The position numbers and the translations under genes were made by a program. Shown one piece after another: positions 17,148-25,937 of a stretch of DNA of 37,758 bases. This stretch comes from an uncultured bacterium. GTDB lineage: Bacteria; Verrucomicrobiota; Kiritimatiellia; CAIVKH01. The notes beneath the pieces were generated by a model, which saw only the letters and a program-made list of their open reading frames with translations, was not told where the DNA came from and did no database searches. Within the stretch, counting starts at the first letter, position 1, and each line of letters starts with the position of its first letter. The stretch spans positions 1 through 37,758 of the forward strand of contig CAIVKH010000276.1 in NCBI GenBank assembly GCA_903906425.1, written 5' to 3'.

Positions 17148-18002
17148 ATGAAACATCAGAAAATTTTTGCGGCCATCGGAACGGCCGTGGCGCTGGCCGT
17201 GGGGCAACCGTCCGCGCGCGCCGAAGAGGAAGTCACGAAAGCCGCGAAGAAAATTTTTGCGGAATATCAGGACAGCGTCGTCTGGATTTCCGCCGTCGCA
17301 AAAATATCCATCAAGACCAGCGGCGGATCGGACCGCAGCATTCCCGACCAGGAAAAAAAGGTCGAAACACCCGGAACGGTGATTGACGCCAGCGGCCTGA
17401 TCGTCACATCGCTCAACACGATTGACCCGTCGAGCACGATGGACGGCCAGGAATTTCCGTCGCCCAACGGGCCGGTAAAAATCAGCGCCAGCGCGAAGAT
17501 CACGGAAGTGAAAGTCATCATGCCGGACGGCGCGGAAATCCCGGCCGACATCGTGATGAAAGACACCGACCTGGATCTGGCCTTCATCAAAATTCGGGCC
17601 GACAGCCCCGAGGCGAAGGGCGTCAAATTCAAGGCCATTGACCTGAAAAATTGCGCCGAGGGTGGCATGCTTGACGAAGTCGTCGCGCTGGGCCGCATGG
17701 GCGAAGTCTTCGGCCGCCAGCCGTCGGTCATCACGAGCCTTGTCACCGCCGAGACGAAAAAGCCGCGGCATTTTCTGCGCGTACCGACCGAGACCATCGG
17801 CGGCCCGGTTTTCAACGTCAGCGGAAAACTCATCGGCATCACGGTGCTCCGCCACGCGAAATCTGAAACGCAGGGCGATCGCATCGGCCTGCTGCCGGCG
17901 GTCATGCCCGCCGCAGACATCGTTCCCCTGGCCGAGCAGGCGCTGAAGGCGAAGCCGCCGCAGAGCGACGAAAAAAAGGTGGCGGAGAAGTCGGAAAAAT
18001 AA
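17148..18002 (+). CDS. Catalytically inactive trypsin-like (HtrA-fold) exported protein
   Basis: A 284-residue exported protein with a signal peptide (MKHQKIFAAIGTAVALAVG, cleavage near SARA-EEE). The rest aligns with the HtrA protease core of its neighbour: VIDASGLIVTSLN (78-90) corresponds to the strand carrying the catalytic His, DLDLAFIKI (141-149) to the Asp strand, and TETIGGPVFN (214-223) to GNSGGPL. In this alignment the His is replaced by N90 and the Ser by I217, while the Asp is kept (D143). There is no PDZ domain; the C-terminus is a Lys/Glu-rich tail. GAAAGGA precedes the ATG. A regulatory, scaffold or substrate-binding partner of the upstream active protease is a plausible inference. 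Element 6 starts 28 bp after the stop. Confidence 0.83.
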   Translation: MKHQKIFAAIGTAVALAVGQPSARAEEEVTKAAKKIFAEYQDSVVWISAVAKISIKTSGGSDRSIPDQEKKVETPGTVIDASGLIVTSLNTIDPSSTMDGQEFPSPNGPVKISASAKITEVKVIMPDGAEIPADIVMKDTDLDLAFIKIRADSPEAKGVKFKAIDLKNCAEGGMLDEVVALGRMGEVFGRQPSVITSLVTAETKKPRHFLRVPTETIGGPVFNVSGKLIGITVLRHAKSETQGDRIGLLPAVMPAADIVPLAEQALKAKPPQSDEKKVAEKSEK

Positions 18003-18030
18003 TCCGGCCCCAAAGACAGGTCTGCAAAAC

Positions 18031-18077
18031 TTCCAATGATTGGAAATTTCCGCCGGCGGATTTTCCAATCATTGGAA
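18031..18077. repeat. Twin-palindrome element 6
   Basis: Arms at 18031-18045 (TTCCAATGATTGGAA) and 18063-18077 (TTCCAATCATTGGAA), both exact, starts 32 bp apart; spacer atttccgccggcggatt has the palindromic core CCGCCGGCGG. It lies between convergent genes. The element is nested in an outer inverted repeat, CGGCCCC at 18005-18011 and GGGGCCG at 18089-18095. Confidence 0.97.
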
Positions 18078-18123
18078 GTTCCGTTTTCGGGGCCGAACTC
18101 TTTTGCGAGTTGGCGACGGCTGG

Positions 18124-19596
18124 TCACGTCGCCGGCAGAAGAAATCCCTGTTCGATCAACGAGCGCGCCATGGAAACGACGTGCTCCGTCAGCGGCGCCC
18201 AATCGATTTGCGCATCGCTGGCAAATTGATCAATGACTTCGTCGAGCGTCTGCGTTCCGTTGAGTTTTAGAATCAGGGCCAGCACGTGTCCGTCAATCTT
18301 GCAGGCAAACGGCAGGCCGCCGTGGTTTCGCAAAATAATTTTGGTCGTGCGCCAGCCGCGCTCGGCCGGCTCGGAGGTTTGCGAGATTCGGGTCTTCGGC
18401 GAGACGCGGTAGCTGTGGTTTAGCAGCTCGACATCGTTGCGAAGCGCCGACAGAAAATCGCGCAGGCCGAAGCCGGCGAGGAGGTCGTCGCCGGAGCCGG
18501 GCGGAATCGTCGCGATGTCGTCGGTGATGCTGAACCAGCCCGCGCCTCTTTCGCGCCGGCGGAGGCAGATGATGCCGGTGTGGATCGCCTCGATGTGGAG
18601 CCGATGGAGATACTCCATCCAGTCCTGCCAGCGTTTCGCGTCGCCGGGCCGCTCGGTTTCGGCGATCCAGTTTTCGGCGTAGCTGGCGGCGGTCTGCGTG
18701 CTCTGGCGGAGAATCCAGACATCGAACGGAAGTTCGCGAAACCATTTCCACAGCCGCGCGCGCCACGGCTCGTCGTCGGTCTGCGCCCACTGGGCTGTCA
18801 TCAAACAGAACCCGCCGGGTGCCAGATGCGCCGGCGCTTCGCGGATGAGCCGCTGGAGAAACTCATCGCCGCCGTCGCCGGCATCACGAAAAAGAAATCG
18901 CACGTCGGGCGAAATCGCGTACGGCATGTTCATCAAAATCAGATTGAAAATTTCCGAACCGACCGGCTCGAACAAACTGCCTGAGCGGAATTCGATATTG
19001 GCCGCACCATTCAGACGCGAGTTGAATTTCGCGAGCGCCAGCGCGCGCGGATTTACGTCGGTGCAGACAACCTGCCCGCAGTGGAGCGCGCAGCCCAATC
19101 CTTGGACGCCGCAGCCGGTTCCCAAATCCAGCGCACGGCCGAATGGAATCCTCATCGTCGCGTTGTGGAGTTCGATGCTGGCGCGCCCCGGGCCGAGCAC
19201 ATGATCGAAACGAAATGTTGAATCCGAAGGATCAAACGCTAGCAATCTGCCGGCGAACGGACGGATGCGGATCAGCGATTGGATGCATTCATCCCGAAAA
19301 ACCAGCACGCCGTTTCCGATCCACGACACCAGGTCGATCGGCGAGAGCGCCCGGACCGCCTCCGCTTCGCTCACGCAGACACGAAGCACAAACAACCGGA
19401 TCAGGATGTCGAGCGGCGCGCCCTCCGACGTCAGCGCGAGGAACCGCGGCAGTGATTTTTGCGAGAGCCGGTTGATGTCCGTGCCGCCGAGCCGCTCGCG
19501 AACCCGGCGCTCGTCATAGCCGTGTTCGGCGAACACGCCGCGCAATTGTTCCGCGGCGGACTCGTCGGCAAGAAATGCGGCGCCTTCGGCCGGCAT
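18124..19596 (-). CDS. SAM-dependent methyltransferase with N- and C-terminal extensions
   Basis: A 490-residue protein. A class I methyltransferase core sits at about 140-300: motif I DLGTGCGVQG (157-166), an acidic ribose-binding D180 in VVCTDVNPRAL, and MNMPY (222-226), a variant of the NPPY motif of the MTS/PrmB/RsmC group that methylates exocyclic or amide nitrogens. About 135 N-terminal residues (all-helical, then WIGNGVLVFRDECIQ) and 180 C-terminal residues have no obvious named domain; the end (LNGTQTLDEVIDQFASD…LIEQGFLLP) resembles a winged-helix or PqqD-like fold. Similar DUF-flanked methyltransferases are found in several phyla without known substrates. It is a single-gene unit bounded by elements 6 and 7 and is convergent with the protease genes. 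Confidence 0.82.
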   Translation of the reverse strand: MPAEGAAFLADESAAEQLRGVFAEHGYDERRVRERLGGTDINRLSQKSLPRFLALTSEGAPLDILIRLFVLRVCVSEAEAVRALSPIDLVSWIGNGVLVFRDECIQSLIRIRPFAGRLLAFDPSDSTFRFDHVLGPGRASIELHNATMRIPFGRALDLGTGCGVQGLGCALHCGQVVCTDVNPRALALAKFNSRLNGAANIEFRSGSLFEPVGSEIFNLILMNMPYAISPDVRFLFRDAGDGGDEFLQRLIREAPAHLAPGGFCLMTAQWAQTDDEPWRARLWKWFRELPFDVWILRQSTQTAASYAENWIAETERPGDAKRWQDWMEYLHRLHIEAIHTGIICLRRRERGAGWFSITDDIATIPPGSGDDLLAGFGLRDFLSALRNDVELLNHSYRVSPKTRISQTSEPAERGWRTTKIILRNHGGLPFACKIDGHVLALILKLNGTQTLDEVIDQFASDAQIDWAPLTEHVVSMARSLIEQGFLLPAT

Positions 19597-19692
19597 GGTT
19601 CAACGCGCCTCGATTTTGCTGACTCTGTCCATGCCGGGATTCTAACCGCATCGCCTCCCAATGCAACGCACCGTACTTGCGCGATCCGGAAA

Positions 19693-19739
19693 TTCCAATG
19701 ATTGGAAAGCAGGCGCCCGCAAAGTTCCAATGATTGGAA
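19693..19739. repeat. Twin-palindrome element 7
   Basis: Arms at 19693-19707 and 19725-19739, both exact TTCCAATGATTGGAA, starts 32 bp apart; spacer agcaggcgcccgcaaag. Both centres are G. It lies between the methyltransferase 5' end and the next minus-strand gene's 3' end. Confidence 0.97.
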
Positions 19740-19767
19740 ACAGCGAATCGCGGCGGCGCGGTGCGGG

Positions 19768-20493
19768 TCAGAGGCTGGGGCGGTCCTTGAGGGCTTCGTC
19801 GAGATTGGCGGGCGTGACCAGCTTGTATTTTGGCGGCAGGCCGTCGTTGGCCGCTGGTTTCAAATCTGCGGGAATCGGAGGCCGGCGATAGAGAATTGCG
19901 GCTTTGATTTGCCCGTTTTTGATTCCATCTGCCCAGGAGTCGTCACGGCCCGCGAAGAAGGCATAGAAGGGGATGTTCATCGACCGGAATTGAGGTGCCA
20001 GCGGAAGCAATGAAACGACGGCCTTCACATCAGGGTGTTTCGTGCACCATTGCGCCAATTCGTCATCGAATCGTTCTTCGGAAAAAAGCGTGAACGAAGA
20101 ATCATCTGTGGCAGCTCCGCCTGAAGCAGGGCCGGCCTGGATGATCTGATATGCCGCGACATTGAAGGCTTTGGCCAATCCATCAAAACGTGTTTGTGTC
20201 AAATCCCGCTGGCCGCGTTTGTCAGATGGTGGATGCCGCAACACCAAGACAGTGCCTCCTGGAATCTGTTGGGCTATGATCGCGCCCAGAACGCTGCCGG
20301 CTGACAGTTCATCATCCAATCGTTGGGCCAAAACCGATCTCAGTGTCGGTGATGAAAGCCATTTCGCAGCGGCGACGGCAACGCCGAGAATCATCAGCGC
20401 GACCAGCAAGGCGCGGGCGTATTTCATTCCGCGTCGGATCGCGACAATGCTTGCGATGATGCCAAGCAGGATTACTAGAAGAATTGCAGTCAT
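19768..20493 (-). CDS. Membrane-anchored hypothetical protein
   Basis: A 241-residue protein with two N-terminal hydrophobic helices (ILLVILLGIIASIVAI, residues ~4-19, and ALLVALMILGVAVAAA, ~28-43), then a soluble domain of about 195 residues. The soluble part (GTVLVLRHPP…LAKAFNVAAYQIIQAGP…VKAVVSLLPLAPQF…IPFYAFFAGRDDSW) has alternating hydrophobic strands and helices like a Rossmann or periplasmic-binding fold, but no family is recognised. Its start is 3 bp after the stop of the prepilin-like gene, so the two are almost certainly translated from one mRNA. A role linked to the prepilin-like protein is inference. Confidence 0.75.
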   Translation of the reverse strand: MTAILLVILLGIIASIVAIRRGMKYARALLVALMILGVAVAAAKWLSSPTLRSVLAQRLDDELSAGSVLGAIIAQQIPGGTVLVLRHPPSDKRGQRDLTQTRFDGLAKAFNVAAYQIIQAGPASGGAATDDSSFTLFSEERFDDELAQWCTKHPDVKAVVSLLPLAPQFRSMNIPFYAFFAGRDDSWADGIKNGQIKAAILYRRPPIPADLKPAANDGLPPKYKLVTPANLDEALKDRPSL

Positions 20494-20496
20494 CGC

Positions 20497-21309
20497 TTAC
20501 GGAGACGCCGGATCTTGGCCGTTGCCCGGTTTGGTTATATTGCCTTTTCCGGCGGGGCTGTTGCGAAGCCGGTTATATTTCCCTTGGTTGACGAGTACAT
20601 AATAGTCGGTCGACATCATGCGCTCCACGTGTCCATCAGCGGACACAACAGTCCCGCCGCCGAAATGTCGGGACGAAATTCCTTCGTAAGGATAATTTGC
20701 CCCATCCCACCAGTAACCGTATTGGTCCGTTGTTTCGTCCCCTTCCCAGTACGTGATGTCGGAGGACCGAAAATCACTGACTCTGAAAGTGTCCCACATC
20801 TTGGCCTTGGGTGTGCCGAACTGCTTGATAATATTGGCCGCGTTGGGCACCTGTAATGCCCCATATCCGCACACCGATCCATTCATATTGTAGCTGGTGA
20901 CCATCCGCGTGTTACCGGGAATCGGACAAAAGGCGAACGTAGGGTCTCCGGCGACTGGCTGGTAATCGCCCGGGCAACGGTAAACCTTGTGTGTTCCTGT
21001 GTATTTCCAAATCAATCCGCCCGCAAGATCTGCCGTGCTGTTCCATACGTTCTGAGATGAAAGCCAAGAAATCTGGTCGGTTCCCATTTTCCAGTCAGGA
21101 TCCGGATAATGCCCTTCATTGTCTCCGGCGTAGTTGATGATCGCCGACATGACCTGACGAACATTGCTTTCGCACACAACCTGGTTCATCCGATCGCGCA
21201 CTTTGGCAATACTTGGCAAGACCATGGAAAGGACGATAAGCATAATGGCCACCACCGCCAACAACTCGATGAGTGTGAAGCCCCGTTTCCGTTGGATATG
21301 AGTTCGCAT
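20497..21309 (-). CDS. Prepilin-like protein (type IV pilin/T2SS N-terminus, H-X9-DG C-terminus)
   Basis: A 270-residue protein with a class III signal: RKRG/FTLIELLAVVAIMLIVLSMVLPS, cleaved after G10 by a prepilin peptidase, giving Phe+1 and Glu+5 and one long N-terminal helix. The C-terminal region contains RHFGGGTVVSADG, an H-X9-DG motif characteristic of the very large pseudopilin-like families of Planctomycetes, Verrucomicrobia and Lentisphaerae. The cysteines and aromatics between them suggest a compact beta-rich globular domain. The start at ATG 21309 is chosen because the cleavage motif must lie near the N-terminus; a much longer upstream frame overlaps the next gene. It is the middle gene of a three-gene operon with an exported CBM-like protein upstream. 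Confidence 0.9.
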   Translation of the reverse strand: MRTHIQRKRGFTLIELLAVVAIMLIVLSMVLPSIAKVRDRMNQVVCESNVRQVMSAIINYAGDNEGHYPDPDWKMGTDQISWLSSQNVWNSTADLAGGLIWKYTGTHKVYRCPGDYQPVAGDPTFAFCPIPGNTRMVTSYNMNGSVCGYGALQVPNAANIIKQFGTPKAKMWDTFRVSDFRSSDITYWEGDETTDQYGYWWDGANYPYEGISSRHFGGGTVVSADGHVERMMSTDYYVLVNQGKYNRLRNSPAGKGNITKPGNGQDPASP

Positions 21310-21356
21310 CGTGTGATTCGTAACGATTTGCAGGCTACCAGCGAGGTCTCGACACG

Positions 21357-21836
21357 TCAAGGTTCGCGCATCAGTCGGACCCCGCGCAAATTGATGCCGT
21401 GGCCCCTGCACAAGCTGATGGTTTTGACCGTCACCTCGATGCTTCCGGCCTTGCGAAACAAAATCGGACCGAGATCGGCCAGCACAAATTTCCCCCAATC
21501 GCCCGTCGGTCTGAGGATGCCGGAGGCGCGCTGGTTGCCGGCGACCACCTCGACTTCCGGCCCGGGATCCGGCAGTTGGGCGGCATATTCCACCGCGACG
21601 CGCCACGCGCCCTTGGCCGGCACGGTGGTCGTCCATCGCACGACCACATTCGTGCTTTCCCAATATCCGACGCAGCGGCGATCTTCCTTCGACTCGTACT
21701 GCGCCTTCCCGCCCGCCGCATCAATCACCGCGTCCTTCGAATCGAGAACGATCGCCTCATTCGTTTCCGCCGCGCCAACGCGCGCCGCAACGAACACCGC
21801 CGCTGCCATCGCCAGCCCTGCAACGATCCTTCTCAT
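21357..21836 (-). CDS. Exported CBM6/35-like beta-sandwich protein
   Basis: A 159-residue protein with a signal peptide (MRRIVAGLAMAAAVFVAARVGA, cleavage before AETNE). The mature part, about 137 residues, has the layout of a carbohydrate-binding jelly-roll often found after glycosidases: a YESKEDRRCVGYW start, VRWTTTVPAKGAWRVAVEYA, then ILRPTGDWGKFVLADLG and AGSIEVTVKT…GINLRGVRL. Here it stands alone, with no catalytic module. The start at 21836 is chosen because the longer in-frame extension translates palindrome element 8 and disrupts the signal peptide. It is the first gene of the operon, 47 bp ahead of the prepilin-like gene. Sugar binding is inferred from fold resemblance. Confidence 0.75.
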   Translation of the reverse strand: MRRIVAGLAMAAAVFVAARVGAAETNEAIVLDSKDAVIDAAGGKAQYESKEDRRCVGYWESTNVVVRWTTTVPAKGAWRVAVEYAAQLPDPGPEVEVVAGNQRASGILRPTGDWGKFVLADLGPILFRKAGSIEVTVKTISLCRGHGINLRGVRLMREP

Positions 21837-21924
21837 ACCCCCAACACTATCAGCCCCGCCGCGAGATTCCAAAGTCTGAAAAGAACACGGAACAATTTCC
21901 GCCCGCGGCAACCGATTCCGCGAC

Positions 21925-21971
21925 TTCCAATGATTGGAAATTTCCCGGCGCGCAATTTCCAATCATTGGAA
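21925..21971. repeat. Twin-palindrome element 8
   Basis: Arms at 21925-21939 (TTCCAATGATTGGAA) and 21957-21971 (TTCCAATCATTGGAA), both exact, starts 32 bp apart; spacer atttcccggcgcgcaat. Centres are G then C. It lies between the topA 3' end and the 5' end of the CBM-like gene. Confidence 0.97.
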
Positions 21972-22012
21972 ATCACGAAACGATTGAGAATCGCCCGGCG
22001 ACGGGCGCGGCG

Positions 22013-24590
22013 TCACTCCTTCTTGCGCGGCATCAGCGCGAGCGCTTCGGTGCGCGCGTCGTAGTCGGGAATCTGCGGGGCATACTTGCGCGCCATCTTT
22101 TTCAGCGCGCCGACCTGCCGGGGCGAGAGCGATTTCTTGCGCGCGTACTGGGTGGCGAGGGAATCGAAAAACGCCTTGTCGTCCCAGGTGCGGCCTTTGG
22201 ATTCCTGGGCGGGCCGCCAGTCGGCGACCCCGCGCATGAGCTGGAGAATTTCGCCGGCATTCGGATCGCCCACGGGCGGCTGATAATTGGGGATCAGCTC
22301 GGCGATGAGCTTTTCGCCGTCGGGCATCTGTTCGGAGTATTTGACGAAAAGTTTGTCCAGCGCGGCATACTGGTTTTCCGTGAATCCCTTCCCGGACTTC
22401 GCCTGGTCGTGAAGCGAACCGGCGAATTTTGAGTCGTCGAAAATGCGTTTGCCGAATTTGCGCGGCTCGCCGAATTTGATGTTGCCGGCGTTGAGCAGTT
22501 CGAGCTTGCGCATCGTCGCCGCGTCCGGCGGCTTGGCGGCGAGCGCGTGCGCGTGGGCGACGGCCTTCATGTCAATCTTGTGGATGACCTCGTCGAGGCG
22601 CGGAAGCTGGTCTTTGTAGCGCAGCGAAAGTTTGACCAGCGCGTCGAGCTGCCGCTCGGAAAATCGCCTTCTCGCCTTTTTCGAGCTGCTCGCCGACGGA
22701 GGCGACGAATTTTTCATCGCCGACAGGCGCGCGCCCGCCGCGGCCCTTCACCTTTTCGGGCGGCGGCGTCCACTGTTTGACTTCGGAAAACAGCGCGAGC
22801 ATTTCGCGGACTTTGGCGACATCGGCTGGCGGGCCTTTGGCATGAACGACCCATTGCGTGAACGGGCCGTAAAAATCGCCGAGCATTTTGTGCCATTCGA
22901 CTTTGCCTTCCTCGACTTCATCGAGAAGTTTTTCCATGCCGGCGGTGAAGCCGATGTCGAAGAGTGCGGGCAGATGATGAACAAGGAAATCGTTGACTTG
23001 AAAGCCCAGCGACGTGGGCTTGAGCTGGCGCTTTTCGCGGTCAACATAGTGGCGGTCCACGATTGTTGACATGATGCTCGCGTAGGTGCTGGGCCGCCCC
23101 ACGCCGTCTTCTTCGAGCGCACGGATCAGCGATGCCTCGGAAAAACGCGGCGGCGGCTGCGTCTCTTTGCGCGCCTCCAGCCACTCGATCGGCTCGACCG
23201 GCTCGCCTTCGCGTAGCTCCGGAAGCTTCACCATTTCCTCGGCTTCCTCGCCTGCTTCCGGCTTCGCGCTCTCGTCTTTTTTCTCTTCCTCGATGCCGGT
23301 GACTTTCATGTAGCCGGGGAAAATCACTTCGGATGTCGAGGCGCGGAAAAGATATTTGTTCTGCTGGCCCGGCATCGGATTCGCGTCAAACTCGGCGGTG
23401 CGCTGCGCGATTCTCGCCGGAACCATCTGGCTGGCGAGAAAGCGCTGCCAGATCAGCCGGTAAAGTTTCAGCTCTTCTTCGCTCAGCACCGACGCGAGGC
23501 TGTCGGGCGTTTTGAAAACTTCGGTCGGGCGGATCGCCTCGTGGGCTTCCTGCGCGTTGCCCTTGCTTTTGTAGACCGGCGGACGGTCGGGCAGATATTC
23601 CACGCCGAACGTTTTGTTGATGAATTCGCGCGCAGCCTGCGCGGCGACCGGCGAGATCGCGAACGAATCGGTTCGCATGTAGGTGATCAGGCCGACCGGC
23701 CCCTCGCCGAAATCAACGCCTTCGTAAAGTTTCTGCGCAATCTGCATTGTCCGCTTCGGCGCAAATCCGAACAGGCTCGACGCGGCCTGCTGGAGCGAGC
23801 TGGTGATCAGCGACGGGCGCGGGCGCTTCGAAATTTCCTTCCGCAAAATCGCGGAGACTTTCAGCTCGCGGCCTTCGAGATCGTGTTTGATCCCGTGTGC
23901 CTGCTCGCCGGATTTCACGTCTGCTTTTTCGCCGTTGATTCTCGCCAGCTTGATTTCAAACGGATCGCGCGGGTCCTCGAACTTGCGGACCTTCGCGCCC
24001 AGCAGCCAGTATTCCTCCGGCTTGAAATTCAAAATCAGGCGCTCGCGCTCGCACACCAGCCGCAGCGCGACCGACTGCACGCGGCCCGCGCTCGATGCGC
24101 CGCGGATGTTGCGCCACAAAAGCGGGCTGACCTGATAGCCGACGATGCGGTCGAGAATCCGGCGCGCCTGCTGCGAATCCACCTTGTGCTGGTTGATCTC
24201 GCGCGGCTGCGCGAACGCCGCCTTGATCGCCGGCGCGGTGATTTCGTTGTACGTCACGCGGCAAAATTTATGCGCGTCCTCCTTGCCCTTCGGACTCAAC
24301 GCCGCCATCAAATGCCACGCGATGGCCTCTCCTTCGCGATCGGGATCGGGCGCGAGATAGATCATCTCGACACCGACGGCCGCCTCGCGCAGTTCCTTCA
24401 GAATTTTTTCGCGCGACTTGATCGCGACATATTTCGGTTTGAAATTGTTTTCGACATCAACGCCGAGATCTTTCTCCGGCAGGTCGCGCACATGGCCGAA
24501 CGACGCCTTCACGAGAAAATCCTTCCCCAGGATTTTGTTGATGGTCTTCGCCTTCGCCGGCGACTCCACGATTACAAGATTTTTCGCCAT
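22013..24590 (-). CDS. topA: DNA topoisomerase I with an unusual C-terminal domain; apparent frameshift
   Basis: Type IA topoisomerase, which relaxes negative supercoils. The Toprim domain is at 1-120 (VIVESPAKAKTI, and APDPDREGEAIAWHL at 80-94), and the active tyrosine is Y304 in TYMRTDS. QEAHEAIRPT and EEDGVGRPSTYASI follow. The main frame runs from 24590 to a stop at 22572, but sense after Ala642 continues in another frame from 22663 to 22013. Removing one base from the four-A run at 22660-22663 restores a single 858-residue product. The C-terminus lacks the usual four-cysteine zinc ribbons. Instead it has three copies of a [FL]-[ST]-x-x-Q-x-x-A-L-x-K-x6-Y-x-x-Q-x-P motif: FSERQLDALVKLSLRYKDQ, FTENQYAALDKLFVKYSEQ and LSPRQVGALKKMARKYAPQ. 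The start is the canonical MAKNLVIVESPAKA. Element 8 follows the stop and element 9 precedes the start. Confidence 0.9.
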
Positions 24591-24642
24591 TCAAATTCCC
24601 CGTTCGGTCGTTGACCGGGCCACCGCGGCCCGCCCCAAAAAC

Positions 24643-24690
24643 TTCCAATGATTGGAAAAAACCGTGTCCGAAACTTTCCAATCATTGGAG
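24643..24690. repeat. Twin-palindrome element 9 (33-bp spacing variant)
   Basis: Arms at 24643-24657 (TTCCAATGATTGGAA) and 24676-24690 (TTCCAATCATTGGAG, one mismatch). Starts are 33 bp apart, the only exception to 32; spacer aaaaccgtgtccgaaact (18 bp). Centres are G then C. It lies between the topA 5' end and the GT4 gene's 3' end. Confidence 0.93.
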
Positions 24691-24761
24691 ACTGCGAGGT
24701 CTTTTCGCAATGCGGCGCGCCACTATATGGAGACGGTTTCGTTTTTCCAGCCCTAAGATTT

Positions 24762-25937
24762 TTACGGTGCCCGCCCGCCCCGTTTCGCCGCCGCGATTTC
24801 TTCGTACAGCGCCAGCACGCGTTCGTAATTCTTTTCGATGCGGTTTTGCAGCGCCAGCCCGCGGTTTGCCGCGCGCGCCTGTCCGCGAAAATCCGGCGCG
24901 CAGGCCGACGCAATCGTCCGCGCGAATTCATCCGGCGGGCACGGCATCGAAATGATTTTCACTCCGCCGTTGCCGGCCATCACTTCGTTGATGCCGCTCA
25001 TGTCCGACAGGATCACCGGCAGCCCGCACGCTGCCGCCTCGATCGGAACATTGGCGCACGCGTCGTAATAGGTCGGATGCACGAGCAGGTCCGCGGCGGC
25101 AAAATGATCGAGCATCGCGCCGTCGCGGTCCAAAAAATGAATCCGCCTGGCGACGCCGAGCAGCGACGCGAGCCGCTTGAACGGTTCCGTCTTTCCGCGG
25201 CCCGCGACCAGCAGCCGGAAATTTTCGACGCCGGATTTCGGCAGCAGCGGCAGCGCGGCGATCAAATCATGAAGGCCTTTCAGCCGGAAATTATTTGAGA
25301 CGAACAGCAGCGCGATTTCGCCGTCGCGCAGGCCGGCGTTCGCCCGCGCGGCGGCGCGGCGCGGCGCGATGGCATCGGGCGAAAACTTTTCGCAATCCAC
25401 GCCGTTGTGGATGACGTGAATGCGTCCGACGCACGATGGATAGGCGCGGGCCATGTCATCTGCGACGCGCTGCGAGACGGCGATGAAATGCCGGGCGGGA
25501 TCGTCAAACTGGTGCCGCTCATTTTCGCGGAGCGAGCGCTGGCGCGGCAGCCAGCGGTTCGAAAATTCCTTGATCGCGCGCCGCGCGGGCGATGGCCCGG
25601 CCATCGCGTTGTGATGCTCGAACGCGACGTGGACTCCGCCGCCCAGCCGCAGAACATCGCACGGCCAGATGTGATTTGCGCCGTGAACCACGTCGAATGT
25701 TTTTCCGCGCAGCGCGGCTTGCAGCGCCGCTGCGACGCGCAGCGGCCATCGCGCGCGGGAGCCGCCGGGAACGTCGAGCAGATTTATTTCGACCGAAAAA
25801 TCCGGCTGCTCGGCGTGCGTGGTGAAGACCGTGATTTCGTGGCCGCGCGCGGCGAGCCATTTCGCGAGGCTCCACGTGTATTGTTCGGCGCCGCCGCGAC
25901 GCGGGTCGAAGTGTTCGATGGCGAATGCGATCTTCAT
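24762..25937 (-). CDS. Glycosyltransferase family 4 (GT-B)
   Basis: A 391-residue protein with the GT-B two-Rossmann layout. The N-terminal half starts MKIAFAIEHFDPRRGGAEQYTWSL, with the Gly-rich acceptor loop GGAEQ. The C-terminal half carries SNNFRLKGLHDLI, LLVAGRGK, and the donor-binding block HPTYYDACANVPIEAAACGLPVI (key E in PIEAAACG), with the family E-x7-E spacing approximated. It should transfer a sugar from a nucleotide donor in the cytoplasm, probably to a lipopolysaccharide or other envelope glycan, given the LPS-type GT2 directly upstream. The start at 25937 overlaps the GT2 stop (ATGA), fixing the start and indicating translational coupling. Confidence 0.9.
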   Translation of the reverse strand: MKIAFAIEHFDPRRGGAEQYTWSLAKWLAARGHEITVFTTHAEQPDFSVEINLLDVPGGSRARWPLRVAAALQAALRGKTFDVVHGANHIWPCDVLRLGGGVHVAFEHHNAMAGPSPARRAIKEFSNRWLPRQRSLRENERHQFDDPARHFIAVSQRVADDMARAYPSCVGRIHVIHNGVDCEKFSPDAIAPRRAAARANAGLRDGEIALLFVSNNFRLKGLHDLIAALPLLPKSGVENFRLLVAGRGKTEPFKRLASLLGVARRIHFLDRDGAMLDHFAAADLLVHPTYYDACANVPIEAAACGLPVILSDMSGINEVMAGNGGVKIISMPCPPDEFARTIASACAPDFRGQARAANRGLALQNRIEKNYERVLALYEEIAAAKRGGRAP

